A model generated the notes under the pieces. That model had not been told where the DNA came from. It worked only from the letters and a program-made list of their open reading frames with translations, and made no database searches. DNA of 64,000 bases from Reticulascus tulasneorum (lineage: Eukaryota > Ascomycota > Sordariomycetes > Glomerellales > Reticulascaceae), in NCBI GenBank assembly GCA_001557505.1, contig LSAX01000001.1, positions 930,001 through 994,000 of the forward strand. The letters are read 5' to 3'. Below are positions 58,999 to 64,000 of the stretch, in pieces. The position numbers and the translations under genes were made by a program. Numbering within the stretch: position 1 is the first letter of the stretch; each line of letters opens with the position of its first letter.

Positions 58999-59697
58999 TT
59001 AGGCCAAGCGAACAGCTTGGACCTGGACGTTGACCAGGTTGTTGTTGCCGAGATCAATAGTATCCTGAATATTGGCGCCATTGATGTCGCTGTTGTCGAT
59101 CACCGAGCGTTGGATATTGGCTTGAGTGACTTGCAGATCGACCATGTTGACAAGAGTGAAGGCAGTAACAGCGAAGGCCGAGCCAGTCGCATTCGAGAAC
59201 TGGACGTTGGCGTTGTTGTAGTTGCCGCCATGGATTTCAACGTTCTGGAAGGCAACCAGCTGGCCGTTTCCATCAGTGATGGTGCCGACTTGCACGTTGA
59301 GGCCGTCCGCAGAGTTCTGGTTTAGGACCACATTCTGGAAGGTTGACTGAGTGATGATGGACTGAGAAATGGTCGAGTTCTGCGCCTGGGTAAGATCAAT
59401 CCGGGACCCCTGAATTGTCCCGCCCGTCACAGCGCTGAGGGTGATGGTCGAGACCTCAATGTTGGTGTTGACGAAGATGCTGTTGGTGATGGTGGATGCC
59501 TTGACAGTCGAGGCAATGATCAAGCAGCCATCAAGAACCTTGCCTTCGACGACTTGGCCGGTGATGACGCATGGTTCGGACTCGTAGTCAACAGCGGTCG
59601 CCTCCGAGCGGCGAGCACTTGGGCCGCCGGAGCGGGGAGCTGCGGAGACGGCAGTGGCAATGCTGCCGAGAGTGAACATGATGGCGGAGAAATGCAT
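58999..59697 (-). CDS. Secreted pentapeptide-repeat (beta-helix) protein
   Basis: Single exon, 232 aa, ATG at 59697. A signal peptide (MHFSAIMFTLGSIATAVSAA) is followed by a short Arg-containing stretch that may be a pro-region. From residue 45 to 210 every fifth residue is hydrophobic or Ala (I45, V50, L55, I60, V65, I70, F75, I80 and so on) with one exception, Gly145: 34 pentads in one register. The residue two before each is mostly Ser, Thr, Ala, Gly or Cys, as in the pentapeptide-repeat pattern A-(D/N)-L-x-x. This predicts a right-handed square beta-helix of about eight turns. Other positions are Asn/Gln/Thr-rich. Two Cys (43, 58) could pair. It is probably exported. The function is unknown; wall or host-surface binding is speculation. 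Confidence 0.85.
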   Translation of the reverse strand: MHFSAIMFTLGSIATAVSAAPRSGGPSARRSEATAVDYESEPCVITGQVVEGKVLDGCLIIASTVKASTITNSIFVNTNIEVSTITLSAVTGGTIQGSRIDLTQAQNSTISQSIITQSTFQNVVLNQNSADGLNVQVGTITDGNGQLVAFQNVEIHGGNYNNANVQFSNATGSAFAVTAFTLVNMVDLQVTQANIQRSVIDNSDINGANIQDTIDLGNNNLVNVQVQAVRLA

Positions 59698-60698
59698 TTT
59701 GGATGGTTTTGGTTTTCTTGAAAAAGAAGAAGTGTATAGAAATGCAGGAAATCTTTTATGAAGAAAAACTTAAACCACAAAGGAAATAAGGAAATCCGAC
59801 AAAAGGAAAGAAAAGAGATGAGAAAAGCTGCTTGGTTGAGTTGATTGTTGGTGATGATGGGAAAGAGAACATCTCAACACCGCGAGCTGCTCAGTTATAT
59901 AGATTTCGGCCAGGGAAGCTTCACGCCTCCAGTTTCTATGCTTTAAACTTCTTACGCAGTTTCATGGCAATTCATCACAAAGCAATGGTACAGCACCGGA
60001 AAGCTAATTGTCAGCCCTAGCATAGAGGCTGAGATCAGAAATCCACGTTGTCGGGAAAGTCCTCCAAACACAAGCTCTCGGGGGACCAGTGCTCCGGCTG
60101 AGAGGCGTGACTTGTTTGTCCCGGCAAACAGCGTTACCAATGATTCTAAGCCTCGAACCTCTTGGCATTGGTCAGCGTTCTTAATACCAGCGGCCGACTG
60201 TGTTATTCTTTAGTGTGCTGACGGTGTCAGCTTGCTGGCCGGGGGGTCTCGTTCGTTATTTGTGAACGAATGGCGCTGAGTGGCGCAGCTATGTGCGGAA
60301 GCAGTGCCCCCCATTTAGTAGACCTTGATCGTGGAATTCCACTCTATGGACATCTCATCGAAGCGGCTGTTGAATCGTATGGTCTTACTCGGCCAAGACA
60401 GCGGTAACTGTAGGCGCGGAATACCGCCAATACTCGACCCGGCGTCCAAACGCCGCCCGGAAGTCATCAATGTATCCCAGTCGTTTTTGGTGCAATTACG
60501 GACGTACTCTCTGCCGATTACACTTTTCAACTAAATTTAATAAATGCTTTGTCAAGATGCTCATTCATCACCTCTCAAGTTTACTTAAAGACCTGACTCG
60601 CCACAACTGCAGATGAAGGCAATGGCGAAGACTAAGGCACGCGGACTTTGTGGGTATGATATTTGTGCAAACTTCAAACAACTTATAACTCATTTAAT
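59698..60698. other. Promoter of the repeat protein and intergenic DNA
   Basis: No gene supported. The first 130 bases (minus strand) are a purine/pyrimidine-skewed leader of the gene ending at 58999. Confidence 0.45.
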
Positions 60699-61310
60699 TT
60701 ACACCTTCACAAAACTGAATTCCGAAGACACCGACACGATATCCCACTCGTCGTCTTTCGGTACACCGCGCCGTTTCCGTGCGAGCGGCCGGAAGGTAAA
60801 TGTCGGCTCAGGCTGAGGAATTGAGTCGAGAGAAAACGCAGCATCATGGGCGACGCCATCCTCCACCGCTGTGACATCGCCGTCTAACTCGTCGTCGCAG
60901 TCATCGTTATGCTCGCCATCAGCCTTCGGTAACGTAGCGCCTCTCATTGGTCTTGGAAGGCCATTTTTGCCATCATAGGGAAGTACGATCTCCGTCCTTG
61001 CCAGGTCCTCTCCATCTTCAATGGCGAGCTTGATTGAAGGGTTCTTCCCTCGGCCTGGCTTCAAAATCAATCTCTGTGGGCCTTTCTGACTGTGCATGTA
61101 CATTGGCACTATCGTTCGTTGGCATCGCAAACATTCGTTGCCACGCGAACTGATGGGGACCCGATACCCAGGCCAGACTTTACCAGGTCGTGCAAAGTTG
61201 GCGTGAAATTTTGGTTCCATCAAGCCACCGCCAGTGTAGTGTAAGGATCGACGGTAGGTCGACTTGCAGAGCAGCCAACTCTCTTTGGGCTTGGGTTTAT
61301 CGCCTTTCAT
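60699..61310 (-). CDS. Hypothetical protein, 203 aa
   Basis: I do not recognise the family. I start at the ATG at 61310 (MKGDKPKPKESW), which has a good context (ACACAATGA); the frame also has an ATG at 61472, but the sequence between looks like a leader. The protein has WLLCKSTYRRSLHYTGGG and a single C-x-x-C (NECLRCQRTIVP) near residue 60, basic segments (GPQRLILKPGRGKNPSIKL), then an acidic Asp/Glu-rich stretch and a C-terminal basic RPLARKRRGVPKDDEWD. No signal peptide or membrane helix. The one C-x-x-C is too little for a zinc site unless it dimerises. Confidence 0.6.
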   Translation of the reverse strand: MKGDKPKPKESWLLCKSTYRRSLHYTGGGLMEPKFHANFARPGKVWPGYRVPISSRGNECLRCQRTIVPMYMHSQKGPQRLILKPGRGKNPSIKLAIEDGEDLARTEIVLPYDGKNGLPRPMRGATLPKADGEHNDDCDDELDGDVTAVEDGVAHDAAFSLDSIPQPEPTFTFRPLARKRRGVPKDDEWDIVSVSSEFSFVKV

Positions 61311-62606
61311 TGTGTTATTTCGGGAGGCACAGGCTCTTGTTGGTTGACCGGATGCGGAGAAAGGATCTCGGAGGTCGATGAGCAATCGGTTGCGAACCGA
61401 CTGAAGGAAAGAGAATACAAACAGTGATGAGTGTTGCAAAGTATTAAGTGCTAGTTCATGCGTATGAATCATCTACTTATAAGTCATTGAACTCATTTGT
61501 GAGTCACTGGTCGAGAGCGGGAGTCCTCTGCACGGGCGGCGCAGGCACAGCCCACCTTACCCGCCATGGTCAGAGAAATGACACTCATCAATAAGCTAAT
61601 TTGTAGCAAACATGGGCAAGGATGCTGTTCAAGTAATCAGTATGTTAAAAATAATTATCCACTTCGCAGTATCGCATTTGAGTTTCCGTATGCTTCGCAA
61701 ATGACCTGTCCAATTCGAGTTCACCAACTGCACGTCCTGCAAAGTACTTAACTTGGTCTTATTCTTGCACTTGGGGATAGCGCTGATGACTGATAAGGTG
61801 ATGAAACAAGCTTTTCACCCGACATCATAGTCATTGGCGACTATGAGCCATGCCTCGATGTCTTACATCTATGGTAGTTTTGTAGCTGTAGCTTGCTGCA
61901 TGACTCACTGATAGCGAACCCCAAGATTGGGTGTTAAAGTGAAACTTACCACCGTCTAGCTAACGTAAGCTTGTTCCAGGCGATATGCCATTGGCTTGCA
62001 TAGAGTATCACGCGGCTTATCTCGTTTTTGTGTTTATGCACAAAGAGAAGAGGCTACAGTAGGCCAACAGTCGATAAAAACCACTAGTACTACAGGGACA
62101 TCAGCAATCCTCATGCCTTTCTTTACAGAAATAGACTCTATGACTACTACACACTCCAGAGCGCCTTTGGTACTGGTCAAAGAGTACGATTTATATGTGA
62201 ATATGCTTGCCTGCTGGGACGAAAAGCTAAGTAATAGGGGTGAGGTAATCATTCCCGGCCCGTGGTGTCTCGATCAGTAGTCAACGTAAGTTGACGAAAT
62301 CAACGACCACGGGATTCAGAATCTTAGCCACTCCCCGACCAGGCTTTTATCCTGATAGATTTCGTCTTCATAATACAAGGAGACATAATCCATGCTTAAA
62401 ACACTGAAATCATGACAATAATAAACTTAAAACTGTTCTGCAGGTGCTCGACGGGGATAAAGAGTCGGGGTACAAACTATACACAGTTACCCGATAATAC
62501 AAGAGCTCCAAATCTAAGACATTTCTGACAAGAGTTGCAACATGCCGCGGAGACTGAGATTATACGATTTACCTTCCCAATACATGTCTATATAACGTGC
62601 AAGGAG
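61311..62606. other. AT-rich intergenic DNA
   Basis: No gene supported. The stretch is visibly richer in A and T than the left part of the window and has only short open frames. Confidence 0.45.
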
Positions 62607-63973
62607 CTAGTAGAATGCATTGTCGAAAACGAATATCTCTCCTTGATTTCCAAAGTCCAAATTGCACAACGTTTCAAACGACAGCAGATCAGTGTCAGCA
62701 TGCTGAGCAGGCTCGGCAGTGGTTTCTTGAACATGGGATTGAACTTGCTGTCGAGCTTCATCCCGCAGCTGGTTGTCCAGCAATTGCTCGGTTCTCGTGC
62801 TTTGCGACGAGCTGCCCTCCAATGACTCGCTAGGGGGAGGTTTGGACGGGGAAACGCCATTACCCGCAAACGATGTAGCCGGAGACACCCTCTGAGCTGA
62901 ATTTTCGTTGCTACCACGCTGTTCAGACGAAGACGCCGAGACCGAGGGCTGCACCCGTGAGCGGGATTGTTGACTCCAAGACCAGCCTAAGAATATGGAA
63001 GCAAACACACGGTCAATGGTGGCACGAAGATTTGACTGTTGAAAATTGTTTGTTGGCGATCTGGTACGTAGCAACCCGGTTGCCTCTAATTAGCGCTTCC
63101 ACCATGGTATTTGCTCCATGGCTGCGACAGTGTTCCTGGAAAGCGTTCATTTCCTCTGACTGCAAGTCCTTGTAAGCCGACTGAGGAGATTCGCTATAGG
63201 GAAATAGGATCTCCCATATCGCAAACCACTTTTCCTCCTCAGACAGTCTGGACTTTGACTTTAGGTGCAGTCTTTGGCCCTGGTTATATGTGATCCCTTC
63301 TAGTCTTGCTCTCGGCTCTCTGCTCTCTCGAACAAATATCACCGTTGACGCGGGTAACGTGGGCATTATGAGTTACCTCGTCTGCAAATATCTTTAAGCA
63401 GCACTGACAGTAATACTCAGGAGTATGGGTGCGGCGGAGATGGTACTTAACATCGCAAATTCTCCTTAATCTCTTGGACGAGCAACGACTGTGCTTGTTA
63501 GAATCGAGTTTCCAATATGGGCAAGCAAAGAGCTTCGGAAGTATTGCATCCTGCTTTTTTCTTTTCCTTTTGGGGTGCCGTGAAGTTTCATCGTCATCAG
63601 ACAGGCCATCATCGTTGCCCTCACGAGTTCTTTTCGTGGGGTTAAATGTTGCCTGGGAGGTCAAGTTCGTTACCGTATTCCATTGTACTCCTGACTGTGA
63701 GGGAGTATTGCCAGACTCTCCTCTGTTTTGGAATAAGTTTCTGAAGGACATTAATAGGCGATGAATCGTGTCGCGGAATAGAGAAGAATGCTCCATGATC
63801 TGGTATGGAAGTGGGACTTCTTCGGCTATATCGGACATTAATGGTGCTTCTGAGCTCATTGAGTCTGTTGCAGAGTATATGTCATTCGTTGAAAGCTCAT
63901 CTGTCTCGGACACATGGTTGGAGGATAGCTTGGTACTCATACGATCAGTCGTGTATTTCGAGAACCCACGCAT
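62607..63973 (-). CDS. C2H2-like zinc-finger protein, exon joins partly uncertain
   Basis: Exon 1 runs 63973-63377 (the open frame upstream of this ATG starts with GTG) and encodes a Ser-rich N-terminus, a basic patch (HPKRKRKKQ), and a finger block: LFACPYWKLD, CDVKYHLRRTHTPEYYCQCC and LKIFADE. A GTAACT donor at 63376 leads to an exon at about 63324 that continues in frame with EGITYNQGQRLH and EEKWFAIWEILFPYSESPQS, the usual next block of a fungal C2H2-type family. That frame stops at 63013. A third frame to 62607 encodes a Gln/Ser-rich, coding-looking tail (DNQLRDEARQQVQ); joining it needs an intron whose best frame-keeping choices are only 40 or 67 nt. Either a short intron or a frameshift is present. 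Likely nuclear; function unknown. Confidence 0.7.
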
Positions 63974-64000
63974 CCGCACATATTTATCAATTGATGTGGA

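Overview
The window is nuclear DNA of a filamentous ascomycete, most likely a Sordariomycete. The evidence is short GT...AG introns of about 50-90 nt with CTAAC-type branch sites, a HET-domain gene, a DUF3632-type gene, a Pth11/rhodopsin-like membrane protein, and a metallothionein with the seven-cysteine spacing of Neurospora copper metallothionein. Many genes are spliced, so the models below were joined by hand from frame continuity and splice signals. No rRNA, tRNA, CRISPR array or intact transposon was seen.

Left arm (1-11.4 kb): an unidentified multi-exon gene running off the left edge, a DUF3632-like gene, a Cys-rich single-pass membrane protein, a decayed 3' fragment of acetolactate synthase (ILV2), a HET-domain incompatibility-type gene and an HD-domain hydrolase. 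Centre-left (11.4-27.3 kb): two paralogous C2H2 zinc-finger genes in the same orientation, set in very long gene-free DNA (7.8 kb before the first, 4.5 kb between them) rich in poly-C runs, a GACA microsatellite and polypyrimidine. Both paralogues keep the same 48-nt, phase-1, stop-free intron.

Centre (27.8-45.5 kb): galactokinase with a repeated inverted-repeat element upstream, divergent from a secreted type-B carboxylesterase; a tiny two-exon metallothionein; a hypothetical gene; a MARCH5-like RING-CH membrane ubiquitin ligase; the GET-pathway co-chaperone SGT2; and an HMT1-like half-size ABC transporter. The transporter's last intron separates its ABC domain from a tail that starts with a perfect PAM2 (poly(A)-binding-protein-binding) motif. 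Metallothionein and HMT1-like transporter lie about 7 kb apart and would both handle heavy metals.

Right arm (45.5-64 kb): a gene-poor stretch, a membrane-anchored divergent protein kinase, a GNAT acetyltransferase, a six-exon rhodopsin-like membrane protein, another 5-kb gap, a secreted protein whose mature chain is almost entirely pentapeptide repeat (predicted quadrilateral beta-helix), a hypothetical protein and a C2H2-type gene at the edge.

The strongest leads are the splice-dependent PAM2 motif on the ABC transporter, the secreted pentapeptide-repeat protein, the conserved 3n intron of the zinc-finger pair, and the repeated operator-like element upstream of galactokinase.
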